From Vandiemenella viatica (Eukaryota; Arthropoda; Insecta; Orthoptera; Morabidae): a stretch of 64,000 bases of DNA. Shown in pieces: positions 23,191-35,640 of the stretch. The notes below the pieces were generated by a model, which worked only from the letters and a program-made list of their open reading frames with translations, searched no databases and was not told where the DNA came from. The first letter of the stretch is position 1; every line of letters begins with the position of its first letter. The stretch is from assembly GCA_031002005.1 (NCBI GenBank), contig JARYHS010006964.1, positions 6,448,001-6,512,000 of the forward strand, written 5' to 3'. Both the position numbers and the translations under genes were made by a program.

Positions 23191-23860
23191 ACATGAATTT
23201 ATTTTTTATGGAGAAGGTTAGTGACAAAAAAATTTAAAAACCACTCCACCCCCTTTTTTGCAAACCTTAATTTTTTTATATAAAACCACTTTTTTATCTG
23301 ATTTCGCTGGAATCTTGTACATGTTTACTTGAAAAATAAAGAGAAAAACCCAACCCTGTCCCCTTTTACTTCCCCTCAATTTTTTTCAATGTTCTTTCCA
23401 CAAAGGTACAGTCAATACCATTTGACAGATCACCATGAAAGTTAGCACATATATGTATTTTTTCATGGAGAAGTTTTTCTGAGTAACAAAAACCTAGTGC
23501 CTTTCCCCTTTTACACCCCTAATTCCTATTTAAACCTACATTTTTTTATCCAATTTTGATGGAACTTTGCATATATATATACATTAAAACAAAGAGTGAA
23601 ATACCTGTCCACATTAGTTTTACAAAATCAAATCTATCTCCCCATTTTCATCCCTTAACTATTGACAATATTCTTGATATAAAGTTCAGTTTTGATGGAA
23701 TTTTGCACACATGTACTTTAAAACAAGCAAAAAAATGACTGTCTATGTTAGGTAAACAAAATCCCAACCGTTTTCCCGCTTTACGTGCCACCCCTTTTAA
23801 TTTAAACGTTCTTTATAGAAACCCACAGTTTGAAATCCCGCCCAATAAATCGGATTTTTT
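23190..23860. repeat. AT-rich tandem repeat related to the 4600-7100 cluster
   Basis: Units contain 'gatcaccatgaaagtt', 'tttttatccaattttgatgg', 'tactttaaaacaa' and C-rich 'accccctttt' pieces, in the same order as the AT-rich units at 4600-7100. About four degenerate copies are visible. No tRNA-like head is present. Confidence 0.6.
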
Positions 23861-24796
23861 AAGTTATTCCAGAATATTGATAAAATTGCGTCATATTTAT
23901 ATCAGATTTTAGCTTGTACCCTAAGCTTAAACATAGTGAAAACCCATGAAAAATCCTCATTTTCTACATAATGCTGGAACAAACAGATTTATTCCAGATA
24001 CAGATTTATGAATGTGATATGTATTAATGTGCAGATAGTTGAGGTTTTGATATATCGAGTAGCAACTTTAACAAATGATATGGTTAGGTTGAAATGCAGC
24101 CTGGAACAAAATGTATTGGAACATTCTGTATCGCAGCATTCAATTCACCCTGTCCTAGGAGTTGTTTGGATATATCAATGTTTAGTTTACTTCTGAAAAT
24201 GGCTGGTGCCAAATTAATGAAACTTGCTACACATGATTCATATCAGAAATATAAAAATAGTGTGTGGGAAAAACAGTCCTGTTTAGACCAGGCAATGCTG
24301 GGTACTGTGCTAGTTGTAGGTGTAAAAATGTTTTGGCAAAATATATTACTTAAATATAGTTTTTTTATATGATAATTGGCACTTGTGTATAGGAAAGTAT
24401 TGAAGAGTGTGATAAGCGATATAATTTTTTTTATATACATCATTAGTGCATAATGTCCAGCAGATTTATTAAGTAAGCTGTGAGTAAGAATTTAAATATT
24501 AAATTTCGTACACTTTACTCAAGCTTGCTAAAATCTACTAATTATGTTACATTCTTACATACATGATCTGTAGTTAATACATTAGAATAGTAATGCCAAA
24601 ATGCTTGAATACTATAAAACAGTGATAACACTTCATATCTTGTAACTGTGGGGCTGTAAATGCTTAAATGCAAGTTCTTCTAATATTATATATAGATTAT
24701 CAGAATCCTGGTCTGCGATTTTTAAATAATAACCATTAATTTATTAACTATAGGATTGGTATTAAGCTAAATTTACCTGTGTTACTTTGTTTCTAG
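23861..24796. other. Intron end upstream of the finger-array exon
   Basis: AT-rich and without a coding signal. From 24575 onward it is duplicated after the gap at 61601. It ends in the acceptor ttgtttctag. Confidence 0.6.
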
Positions 24797-25921
24797 GTCT
24801 CATCAAGTCATTCCTACTCATGATCTGCAGCAGCCTTGCACTTCCAGAATGTGTGAAGAGCCTATCATGAATTCTGACATCCTAATAACTCGTAAAAGAA
24901 TCCATGAGATAGATCAGCCTTATACTTGCGAAGTTTGTGGTATTAGGTTTAAAGAGTTTGATAAATTCATAAAACATAAGAAAACTCATACATTTGAGTC
25001 GCCTTATATTTGCAAACTTTGTGTAAAATCATTTATGCAGTATAGTCACTTTATAGCACATAGAAGGATGCATACAGGTGAGTGTGCTTATGATTGTGAG
25101 GTTAGTGGAAAAACATATACTCAGTCTGGTTGCCTTACGAGACATAAAACGACTAGTACTAGTGTGCGGCCTCACACTTGTGAAATTTGTGGAAAACCGT
25201 TTTTACGGGCTAATCACTTAGCAGTACATAAAAGAATTCATACAGGTGAGCGGCCTTATTCTTGTGAAGTTTGTGGAAAAGGTTTTTCTGAAAATGGTAA
25301 CCTTATAGCACATAAAAGAATTCATTCAGGTGAGCGGCCTTATGTTTGTGAAGTTTGTGGTAAACGTTTTACTGCTAATTCTAATCTTGCAAGGCATAAA
25401 GAATTCACACAGGTGAGTGGCCTTATTCTTGTGAAGTTTGTGGAAAAGGTTTTTCTGAAAATAGTAGCCTTATAGTACATAAAAGAATTCATTCAGGTGA
25501 GCGGCCTTATGTTTGTGAAGTTTGTGGTAAATGTTTTCCTGCTAATTATATACTTGCAACACATAAAAGAATTCACACAGGTGAGCGGCCTTATGTTTGT
25601 GAAGTTTGTGGAAAAGGTTTTCCTGTAAATAGTAGCCTTATAGTACATAAAAGAATACATTCAGGTGAGCGGCCTTATGTTTGTAAAATTTGTGGTAAAT
25701 GTTTTACTGATAATTCTAACTTTGCAAGACATAAAAGATTTCATACAATTGAGCGGCCTTATACCTGTGACTTTTGTGGAAAAGGTTTTTCTGACAAAAA
25801 ACACTTTATAAGACACAAAAGGATCCATACAGGTGAGTGGCCTTATGCTTGTGAAGTTTGTGGAAAATCATTTTCAGGAGCTGCTTACCTCAAAGCACAT
25901 AAAATAGGCCATGCTTATTAG
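24797..25921 (+). CDS. Locus A terminal exon: array of about twelve C2H2 zinc fingers
   Basis: The acceptor ends at 24796. The exon opens in phase 2 (one base, then codons) and stays in frame through the Met at 24849. The first finger is at residues 27-47 of that Met. Twelve units follow, mostly C-x2-C-x12-H-x3-H with (T/S)GE(R/W)P linkers. Finger 3 is degenerate: its second Cys is Ser and its last His is Ser. The stop is TAG at 25919-25921. One frame break occurs at 25398-25400, where a run of four A is reduced to three in finger 6 (HK then EF instead of HKRIH). Correcting that one base leaves the rest open to the stop. The post-gap copy has the fourth A. Such arrays bind DNA, usually as transcriptional regulators. 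Confidence 0.8.
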
Positions 25922-26200
25922 CCTCTTTCTACCTGTGAACTTTGTGAAGTCATTTAAGGATTCTTCTAAGTTCAAAATACATAAAAGAGAGCTCATACAG
26001 GTGAGCATCCTTAGGTTTGTTGAAAATTGTTTACACCATTATATAGCTTCATAATGTAAAAGAAATCACATCAGCTAGCAACCTGATACTTGTAACGATT
26101 CTAAAGAATTGTTTATGAACTATAGTTACCTAACAATACATAAAAGTATTCATAGCAGTGAGAAACCTTATTTTTTGTAGCTTTTGCTATATAACACACA
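25922..26200 (+). pseudogene. Vestigial zinc-finger units downstream of the stop
   Basis: Past the stop the sequence still shows finger-like pieces out of frame or with stops: 'acctgtgaactttgtgaagtc' (a CELC block), 'catacaggtgagc' (a linker), and 'acataaaagtattcatagc' with 'agtgagaaacctta'. These look like two or three decayed fingers now in the 3' flank. Confidence 0.65.
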
Positions 26201-26472
26201 AAAGATTGTATGTAAATAAGGTGCTTCATGTTTGTGAAGGTTGACAAAAATATTGTAAGTGGCCAACTAGCTGTAAAATTGTAGAGTTTTATGCTTGTAA
26301 AATTGTGGAAATGTGTTTAAGGGGTCAAGTAAAATTATAATTTGTAACCTAGCTACACTATAAGGCTCAGTATTTGTATGGTTAAATAATTGTATAGTTA
26401 TTGATATATCAGTCTTATAAAAAATCTATGAGATGCCATATGCTAGAAAAAAATTATCACACACACACTGAT

Positions 26473-26473
26473 A

Positions 26474-26519
<46 letters not shown>
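26473..26519. repeat. (TA)n(TG)n microsatellite
   Basis: A TA run followed directly by a TG run. The post-gap copy (63495-63545) has more units of both. Confidence 0.9.
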
Positions 26520-26559
26520 AGGTATATATATATAAACCTCAAACAACATAAAATAATAT

Positions 26560-27690
26560 ATGTGTTAGAAAATTGTTTATTGTGTCCCCTAGCCCCGTAA
26601 ATTGTGGTAAAATCCATTTCTCTTCTTTTTAGCATTAATCCAATATTGCAAGGTCTCCTTTTCTAGATTCTTCCATTTGTGTTGATCTTGTACAGGTTCA
26701 GGAGGGACATTCACTATATGCATATTCTCCTGTAAGGTATGCAGGCAGTGTTTCTTGAGTCTCCCTCATGGTCTTTGTCCCTCCAGTCTTATGTCGAGTG
26801 CTCTTCTTGCCACTAATGTGTCGTTGCTATATAGTACATGGCTGTATCATCGGAGAGGACCCTAAAACATTTTCTCAGTGGTTGGAGCTACACCAAATGC
26901 ATTGACTCTGTTTCAGACATCTGGGAGTGTCTGACCATCCAGACAGATTTCTGTTCCCAGTTGTTTGAAGTCATGAGTAATAGAGTTCAATGCCACTGAT
27001 GTTAACAGACCCATCACTTGGAACCCATCACTCCATATCCTTGGTCTTCCAGACATTAAGGTGCAAGATGTATTTATCAAGGGAAGTTTTCCATTGTTGT
27101 ATTTGTTTTTCAAATTCTTGTCAAGACTTGCATGTGACCATTATATCATCAGCATGGAGTAATATCCTGGAGTGTGTAGTGAGCAGTTCTCCAGCAATGG
27201 TGTCAAGACAGAGGATAAACAGGCGTAGGGTCAAAGCTGATTCCTGGATGGGAAAAAAGAGTCGGAACTACCTACAGCACATCTAACATAATGGGTGACA
27301 ATACGATGTAGTAGCTATTTCCGTGTAATTTATACCAATGGTTCCCCATACCATCTCAGTGAGTAACATATTAGATCTCTAGGTACCCTATTGAAAGCCT
27401 TCTTAAAATCTAAAAATTTTATATGCAGTGCTTTTCCCTTTCAAGGTGTCTTTACAGCAAAAGATGCGTGGCATGAATAGCTTCAATCACCCCTGTGCCT
27501 TTCATAAAACCACACTAATTTGTGGCAATCTTAACTATGCTTGGAAGGCTTGCGTCCACAATACATTCAAAGATCTTAATTGTGTGGCAAAGTAGGCAAA
27601 TTGGTAGATAATTGAAGCAGTCTATCACATCAACCTTTCCTTTCCAAAGGGGTATTACAACATTAGTGAGCTAACTACATGGTAACATCT
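26560..27690 (-). mobile_element. RTE-like reverse transcriptase remnant
   Basis: The minus strand encodes a decayed RT: PLWKGKVDVIDCFNYLPICLL-like sequence near 27650-27590 (the KGK.D..NYRPI block), then HTIKIFECIVDA, then thumb-region sequence (LGTEICLDGQTLPDV) near 26960-26910. Frame changes are common. The first part (26560-26977) is duplicated after the gap. Confidence 0.65.
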
Positions 27691-27699
27691 GTCTATATT

Positions 27700-29235
27700 A
27701 GCAGAAACTCCATTTTACATTTTGTTAAGATTTATGCACCCTATCTTATAATGTTTGGTGATTTAAAGAATCCATCAAGGTGATAGAAAATATGGTTGAA
27801 ATATCTGTTGAAAACTATTTACTTAGTAAAATAGAAATGTGTTAATTTTATGGCAAATTTCGTAAAAAGTATTATATTCTAAAAAAATGTAATAGTTTAT
27901 ATATGGTATCAGTAATCTGATGCATATCGTGTAATAGAGATTTACAATGCTCAAATGATTGAATTTACAATTTAAGTTGGTATACTCAGATAATATTGTA
28001 TGCTGTTAAACCTTAATACAGGTTTTTTTATTTCTTTTCTTTTTGCTAAGTTTGAAGTAAATACTTATAAAAATAATTTTTTTAATCGAATGTACAGTTT
28101 TAACTGATATTTATCTGTACAATAATTCAGTGCTTTTTATCAAATGTATTTATATTCTCTTTCGTTATTGATTAAACTGTGTGTGCCATAATTAAATGAC
28201 TTTTGTCTTTATGTCATCTGCCGTATTAAGAATTTAGGAATGTTTAGTTTCCATTTTAATATAAAATGCCTGACCACAGTGTGATGTAATTTTAACTGAA
28301 TTCATGATTGATTGTAAACTGAATGATCAGACTACAGTCACATGAGAATTCGCACACAACTAACGAGTCAGTCGTTTGAGAGTGTTTTACTCGGGAGTTG
28401 AACAAAGACTGTGTTGTAGTCGCACAGGTGTGCCACAACATATATTTACCGAGAGATAACTCAATAACTTACCTAAAATGCCGAAATAATTAAAATAATA
28501 TTGATAAAAGAGAAAACTAGGCATGTTATGAAATTACATTCAAAGGAATTAAAAATAAAAAACAGGAAGGGGAAAATATGTGAATGGTTGTGTAGGAAAA
28601 TTGTTACTGAAGCATGTGCTGCATTGTAATTAAAAAGAATTAAACACTGTGATATGTTTACAAAGTTAGCTATACCAGAAATAGGTTAACTTTATTAAAA
28701 CACACTGCAGCTTCCTATAAGAACTATTAACAGCTGGTTACATTTAATTGTTACTGCATAGTTGAACTGTAATTATGTTAGTTAGTTCAAATGGACAGCA
28801 TGGAGTAAAAGATGGACTGTATAATGTTGTATGAAGTCAGGAAAAAGACTCGGTTATACATTAAATAGAAGTATACAATGTGAACTTATAGCTCTAAGAT
28901 GTTTTGGCTCTTTCAGATTGTAGCTATAAGTCTTAAGGGACTGCATTATGTGCTGATAACAATTGGTATGTTTGTTTAATATTTAATATATAGGTAAAAA
29001 ATTGGGGCCATATAAGTTAATGAGTTGTAAAATTATTTTTTCCATTTTTCTGATCCTCGATTTTAAAAGAGTTGAAGAATGCCGGCCTAGCATGTTTCTA
29101 CAGGTAAATATTAAATTCCTAATCTGAAAGCTCTAGTTCTTTGTTTGGTGTATATGTTTATGCATTCTAAGTACATATTAAAGAGAATAGAAAATCAGAA
29201 TTCATTAACACTGCAATATGACTCAACAAACACTT
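27700..29235. other. AT-rich sequence without recognised feature
   Basis: No open frame with a domain, no repeat match inside the window, and no RNA-like structure seen. Confidence 0.4.
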
Positions 29236-29239
29236 TTTG

Positions 29240-29450
29240 TCTTCAAGTAACTAATTTTTATGTCCATTTTCTTGTGTTTGGGATAAAGAGATTTTTATTT
29301 TTTTGCCCATGGAAGCATCCTGGCATTTGCCTATAGTGATTTGGGGAAACTGTGGAAAACCAAAATCTGGATCAATCGGTGATTTGAACTCGTGTCCACC
29401 CGATTGTGAGGTCACAGAATTACCGCTCGCTCACCACGCTTGGTGCTTCA
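29240..29450 (-). mobile_element. tRNA-derived SINE
   Basis: On the minus strand a tRNA-like head (box-A-like 'gtggtgagcgagcgg', box-B-like 'gagttcaaatc') is followed by a body with 'ttttccacagtttcccc'. The plus-strand SINE at 42345 has the same body, giving family support. Confidence 0.7.
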
Positions 29451-30109
29451 TATCTCATATTTCAGTTATGACAAGATATCAAAATGTTTAGTAAAACATT
29501 CAATATTGTTTCTTCCCTGTTCTCAGTGTTGAAGTTATTTAGATTCAAATTTCACTGATTTTGTCTTTTACTATCTTATGATAATTAAAACTATCAATTA
29601 CTTAATGTAGTCTTAGAAAATCGAAATATTATACACTTGATACAGTTTTACACTCAAATCATAGAAATCATTAGTGGATTTCCGTATATTAAACACAATA
29701 TCTACCCTGGACATGAAATGGCATTAAACCCTAATATCTTAATATAACTCAAAATTTCACTATAGATGGAGTATAAGCAGAGGCGGCCCTAGCAAGTTTT
29801 TTAGATGGTGCGAAATCTCATTGTAGCTCCTCAAATGTGAAATCACTTATTCGCAATTAAGGTCGCCATATAGACAGATTGACGGATATCATACATTTTT
29901 TTACATCCTATTAAAATTATAAATGTAAATCTTTGTTTTTTTGTTACTGTTTCGCAACGAAACAGCTGGGTAGCTTAAGATAAAATTTGGAATAATGTAT
30001 TTTTCTATCTACTTTCATCCAAATCGAAAAAGTAGTTTCCGTGAATTCAATTTGGAATACGTATATGGATACGTTACGAATTCCAATTGAGCAAAGCCTA
30101 GTTCAGAAA

Positions 30110-31470
30110 AACGTCTTTATATATTGATAATAACTCACTGTCAGACTCAAAAAGAATAAGGCATTTGGAGAAGACTCCGTAACTGCAGAACTATGGAAAT
30201 ATGCCTCTAAAGAATCAACAGAAATCTTGCAAAAGCAAATAGAAGAAATTTGGAACCAGTAAATTGTACCCGAAGATTGGAAAATATCTTTGATCCACCT
30301 GTTGTACAAAAAAGGCAGAAGAAAGATTGATAACAACTACAGTGGAATTTACATTACATCTGGTAACCTAAAAAATTATCTCACTTATCATTCTGCAAAG
30401 ATTAAGCATCCCAAGTTGGGCACCAAATAGGCGAATACCAGAAAAAGTCGCTCAACAGCAGCATAGATCTACATTCTCAAGACGATCGTCACATACTATA
30501 CGCTCAGGTCAAAGCAATTTGCAACGTGCAATGTGCAACGACTTGATAGACCGGTAAGTGCTATTGAACATCCTTAACGAATTTGGAGTTGACCTAAAAC
30601 AATTGACTGTAATTAGGTCCACACTGACAAACACAAAATCGAAAGTTAAGTTTTTAGGATGCCTGTCGGATTCTTTTCGGTCACAACTGGCATCAGGCAA
30701 GGTGACGGTCTGTTTCTACTACTTTTTAACTGTGTTCTCAAAAAGAGCGAATTGGACTTGGCGAGTGAAATTGAAGGAAACCAAATACGGAGAGATTAAT
30801 TGAGTGGTAAAATTATAAGTACCTTGCTGAGAATCATCAAGAAAAATGTATTGGACAAAGAAGATATTCGGGAATGGATTCGCAAACTAGAAATAGCCTA
30901 GTAATCTTCGCGAGAGGTCTACAACAAAAAAAAGTCTTTCACAAAATACTAAGATACGTCATTATGAAACTGTTCTGAAACCAGTAGTTTTGTATGCAGC
31001 CAAACCCTTGTTCCCGAATGCCGACAAAGGTCTCTTGGGAGAAAAAGAGAGAAAAATTATTAGAGGAATTCTGGGTTCCAACTTCAAGAATGGCGTCCAT
31101 CAAAAGAGATCCAACAAAGAAGTCTACAGCAAAATAGAAAAAATCACCAAAACAATCCGCAAAAGACGGGCACGATTCTATGACCACCTCAAACGAAAGG
31201 AGGAGGACAGACTAACAAAAAAATCTTTAATTTATTTGATTCAAAACCCAAAACTGTAATGCTCTGGTTCGTAAATATCAAAGGACCTTCATTATGATGG
31301 GAGTAGAACCAGAAGATGTTTTTCATGACAAGCCAAGACGAACACGCCAAAACAAGACACGATACACCCTGGACAGAGGAGCGCAAACAGGTGCACTTAA
31401 AACGAATGAAGGAGTGAAGAAGATAAAACTCGCTGCTAAATGTACAAAGGCTTAACGTGGTCCTAGTTGG
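30110..31470 (+). mobile_element. RTE-like RT fragment inside the hAT
   Basis: Plus-strand RT pieces with frame breaks: NKAFGEDSVTAELWKYA and PEDWKISLIHLLYKKG near 30140-30320, NNYSGIYITS, VTTGIRQGDGLFLLLFN near 30680-30740, and the C-terminal block KPVVLYAAKPLF, LGEKERKIIRGILG and RRARFYDHLKR at 30990-31200. No YADD box survives. Orientation is opposite to the host transposase. Confidence 0.75.
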
Positions 31471-34165
31471 CCTTAGCTACTATTATATAATAACTACTAA
31501 CTTCCGAAAGATTAGTATAGGATAGCAATGGTATGAACTGAGAAACAACAACAGTAAAAAAGAACACTATATGTTTGAAAAGGTTTATGTGTGCTACTAT
31601 GGCGTACACAATGATTCATATCACGTATACGTCAAATGTACACTGGTTTTTAATAAAAATGTTTAAAACAAACAAATGAGGAAATAAAATCTCAACTAAA
31701 AGGTCTAGATTGCCAACTTCCTCGTTTTTTGCCCTTTGGCCATAATATTTTGTAAAGATAGACTTTCAGATCTTGCAATTTTATCTTGAGTCCGAGTTTA
31801 CCATAAATAAGTTTTGATAAGTTTTAATTTACTGAAATTTGGTTCTCCTTCAGTGACAGTTACATCAGCGAAATTCGAAGAGATGTCCACACATTCGTAA
31901 ATGCATCCTGCCAACTATTTTGTTTCATAAATTAATATTTAATTGGTTCTGCTGATTCAAGCTCCATCAACAATAGTTGCAGTTAGAAAGTTCCTCAGCC
32001 AATTCATAACCCGATATGTAACTTTTTCTCCATTAGTTAAATTAATTTCTAAATCTGCATAGGATTATTACAATTCAGGAATAGTTTAATAATGTGTAAG
32101 AATGACACTGTGTCATTAAATTAGACAGTTGTGAAAATGGAGTCACCAACGCGTTCTCAATTGTGCCGATTACATGCTTAAACACGTTTATTGTAAACAA
32201 TTCTTCAGGATCTGTTGCTACCCCATCTATGGCTTCATACTAAAAAAAATGTCATTTTTTCTTTGTGATCTGACTGACTTTATAAAAGTATATGTCCCAT
32301 TCTGAGAACCAATTTCTCTAGTTGTTATCAGAGCAGAGGAATAACCCCAGTACTCTTTAAAATTCCGAGCTCTATTCCAGCAATTATGAAGCGTTTCATG
32401 ACTCCACTTTCATCCTGGATAGCCTTGCTTACAACATTTACTTGGAACAATGTATTATATGAAGTTACCATTGTAACTATGAACTCAAATTGCTCCTTGA
32501 TCTGGCTAGGAGACAAGGCCTCTGTTGCTGCAAGTGAAAAATTCGTTTCCAGAAGTGCGACACCAACTAAAGAATAGTCGTAACGAACTGCAGCGAGGCT
32601 AGAGACTCTATTCTCGAAAGGATTTCGCAAATCCTTCTAAGTTCCTGGCTACCACTTCTCATCGCTTTGATGATCGAGAGAATGGAAAAACTATTCTTTA
32701 AAGAACTCTGGACAAGGAAACCGATCTAATTGAAATTTTGGAGGCACCTGCTATTACTAGATTTATTGACAGCTAAATGGTTTAAAACTCCTTGGGAAGA
32801 TATTGGTTCAAAATTCTGCTTTGGACAACTTTGTTTACTCTTATCATATTGGATCCACTGTCGTATCTTTGGCCTCGACAATCGTCCATATCCAAATCGA
32901 ACTTTTGTAAAGTGTCGTTAATGTACAAGCCAGTGAGTCCAACTATCAGGTTCGAAGAGTCACTTACCGGTATGTAACCAATGAAACACTTACGCACTTT
33001 GACTTCGTCTTCATTAGGGTTAACAAAAGCAATGTTAAAGATAATTGTTCGATGTGACTGAAACAGGAGTTCAATTCAGTATGATGAAAAGTATTTAGAT
33101 GACTTAACCATAGTCAAAATTTTATGAAGAACTAAAATCGTTTTGAATACTTTTTTCCAAAATAACCTACATTAGTTTCCTTATTTATCAAAACGGTGGA
33201 GTGTCATATTTTCCTAGCAGTAGCAATATTTCAAGTTAATGACCATTATTAGTAGTATTTAGTGTTTCAGATCCAAAGGTTCCCCTCTACAAGAAATTAT
33301 TGCATTTTAAAAATAATATTTTGGATATCATTCATTCAACGATAGAAGGACACCGTGATTTTTCGTCTTCAATCTGTATTTACAAATGCTTGTCTATTGC
33401 ACTGAAATTCTTTAGTCGAAGCAACGCTTCTGTACATCTCAGCATTGTGAGGTGGCGAATTGAGGAAGTTTCGCGAGATTTTAGATGCTCTGATTAATAG
33501 CTCCAGTCATCAAATTTTTCCTTTCCCCAGTAAGAGTGATACCTTCCGCTGAATAAACACTTTATTTGCAGATTTAGAGTAAACAAACCATCTTTTTATA
33601 TAAATTTCTTCATTTGACGTTACTCTTTGAAAATGCGTATTTGAAAAATGATATCCATGATATTTTCTTCTATTTTTTGGTTTCTCGAATAATTATTCAT
33701 CTCTGACTGCAGGATCAATGAGTGACCATTTTAAAATATTGTCATAATTTGTACTTTGAAAAGGCGACGGTGGTGGTATGGATGCTATAGCCCATTTTAA
33801 AGTGTAGAGTTCTAGACGATGTTGCGGCCATAGTAAAATGTACTTGCTGCTCTTTATCATCATGAGCCTCGTCTGAAGAAAATAAGTTTTCTTCCGTCAC
33901 TTGTTGAATTAGTTCTGATGACGATTCAGATGAAATCTCAAATCTAAAAAAAATTGAAAGTAATTTGAAGCCTTCTCAGTTTTACCTTGTTTCATTATTA
34001 TTATTTTTTTAAAAAAAGAGGTTGGGACTTGTCTGTAAAAGATACATTACATTTTGTAAATATTTAGGCTACCAACTTTAATTGCAATCACCTAATATCT
34101 TGCATTGTAAAATTGATAAGTTGGTTGAATCTCGCCTCATGCACATGCACCCAATCGTAAAATGA

Positions 34166-34398
34166 CTGTGCCGGATCTAGATTGAGGCAAACCGGAGTGC
34201 TTACCATGGGCGTCAAAATCATGTTTAAAGTGGCGGTAAATGACAAATTCGTGGGCGGTGATCGTCTTTCTTAGCTCTGCTGCCCTGAGCGGCAACCTTC
34301 AAGGTGCAGAAAATCAAATAACAGCTTTAAACTGCTGCGCGCGGAAAATTCATATTTGAAGGGGTATCCTGCTCGGATAATTCATAGATCCGGCACTG
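34166..34398. mobile_element. Small hAT-like MITE
   Basis: The ends are inverted: left CTGTGCCGGATCTA, right (reversed) CAGTGCCGGATCTA. Flanking 8-mers match only partly, so the target duplication has decayed. Similar sequence is found near 1087, and a related terminus at 38629. Confidence 0.6.
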
Positions 34399-34899
34399 GT
34401 GCATGAATTGCACGACTACAGCCGAAAGGGCAGCAAACAAGTGTGGGAGGAGCGGAAAGTGCTAATTGTCGGACAAGTCATGGTTTTCTTGACAGGAGTA
34501 ACTTGAGCTGACTCGGTCCATACATTAAGCGGAAGCTCTTACGTTTATAAACTCTTCTGGATGATTAGTGCAAGCTGGGCTATTATATAATTTATTTTTC
34601 ATTTTTTGCGCAAACGATCCCTCGCTGCATTATTGGCGCCCCCCTTAAGACGCGCCCGGTGCGTTCGCCTGAGTATAAGTAGTTTAAATAATGTGTTAAC
34701 ATTTTACTTCTAACCTTTAGAGATACTGATTCTTAATGACTACAACAATCCATCGTCATAATCCCACTTTTCTACCGTGGCCCTATATACTGGTTTAATG
34801 GGATAATTAGATGACAATGGAAATTTCCTCTGGAGTGTTAGCTCCATCGAAATTAAATTAATAATATTAATTATAACACGCTAACCTGTGATACTCCCA

Positions 34900-35640
34900 T
34901 TTTTTTAAAAAAAAAAAAAACTTCTTTTGATACTACATTTCCTACCCTAAAGTTTTGTTTCCTAACTTTTTAAAATTCTTCTACCCTCTCCTCCAATAGT
35001 TTTTACATTAATTACCAACATTTCATGGCTCACTCTGTCAAAACCTTTGAAAGATGTAGTGCTAGACTATCAATTTGTCCTTCATTGTCCATTTCATCCG
35101 AAATACCTTACATACATCCCACAAACTGAGATTCACATGAATATCTTTGTTCAAAGCCGTTTGCCTACTTGATAACCACTTTCGCTCCTCACATATATTC
35201 CTGATGTGGTTGCATATCAGTCTTTCCATTAATTTTCCTACCACAGATGTCAAACTGATTGGCCTCTAATTTTCAACTCTATTTCTCACCCCTCCTTTGT
35301 GTACCGGGACTAATATCACACTTTTACAGTCCTCTGAAAACAGCAAATATCCAGACTTAATTTAAATTCTTAGGACATCAGTAGTAATAGTATTTACACT
35401 ACACCTTCCATTTTTTCAGGTTAGATAGTTTCCTCAGAATGAATATAAAATTTATTGGTCTCATCATTTCTAATTATGTTGTTAGGCCTGTTCTCCGATT
35501 TAAACCCTTTTGTGTCTGATTAATTGTGCCTATGGTCTCACTAAATCAGTTACTTAAAATTTCTGCCATTTTCAAATCCTCAGTAAACTACTTCTCTATC
35601 CTTATTCCCACTTGAAAGGAATTTTTCCGAAAGGATGGCC
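34900..35640 (-). mobile_element. LINE reverse transcriptase fragment
   Basis: The minus strand reads LVPVHKGG (about 35310), RPISLTSVVGKLMERLICNH (35240 region), a KWLSSRQTA block and SLWDVCKVFRMK, matching the early RT fingers of CR1/I-like elements. The rest is missing. A poly-A/T tract lies at about 34902-34920. Confidence 0.65.

Larger units (their letters stand above)
29778..34671 (-). mobile_element. Large hAT element (DUF4371/TTF-type transposase) with nested insertions
   Basis: The left end CAGAGGCGGCCC and the inverted right end CAGGCG are flanked by the identical 8-mer AGTATAAG (29770-29777 and 34672-34679). The minus strand carries a broken transposase: a GKEKFDDWSY-like TTF zinc-finger region near 33530-33420, a DUF4371-like core 32997-32782 with GLYINDTLQKFDLDMDDCRG and YDSGSNM, further core 32630-32328, and the C-terminal SKLKLIKTYLW dimerisation motif near 31830. 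An RTE fragment (30110-31470) and a small MITE (34166-34398) sit inside it. Confidence 0.8.

Noticed and set aside
26426..26635. Minus-strand frame with a His/Thr and Tyr/Ile repeat
   Set aside because: It is the translation of the TA/TG microsatellite.
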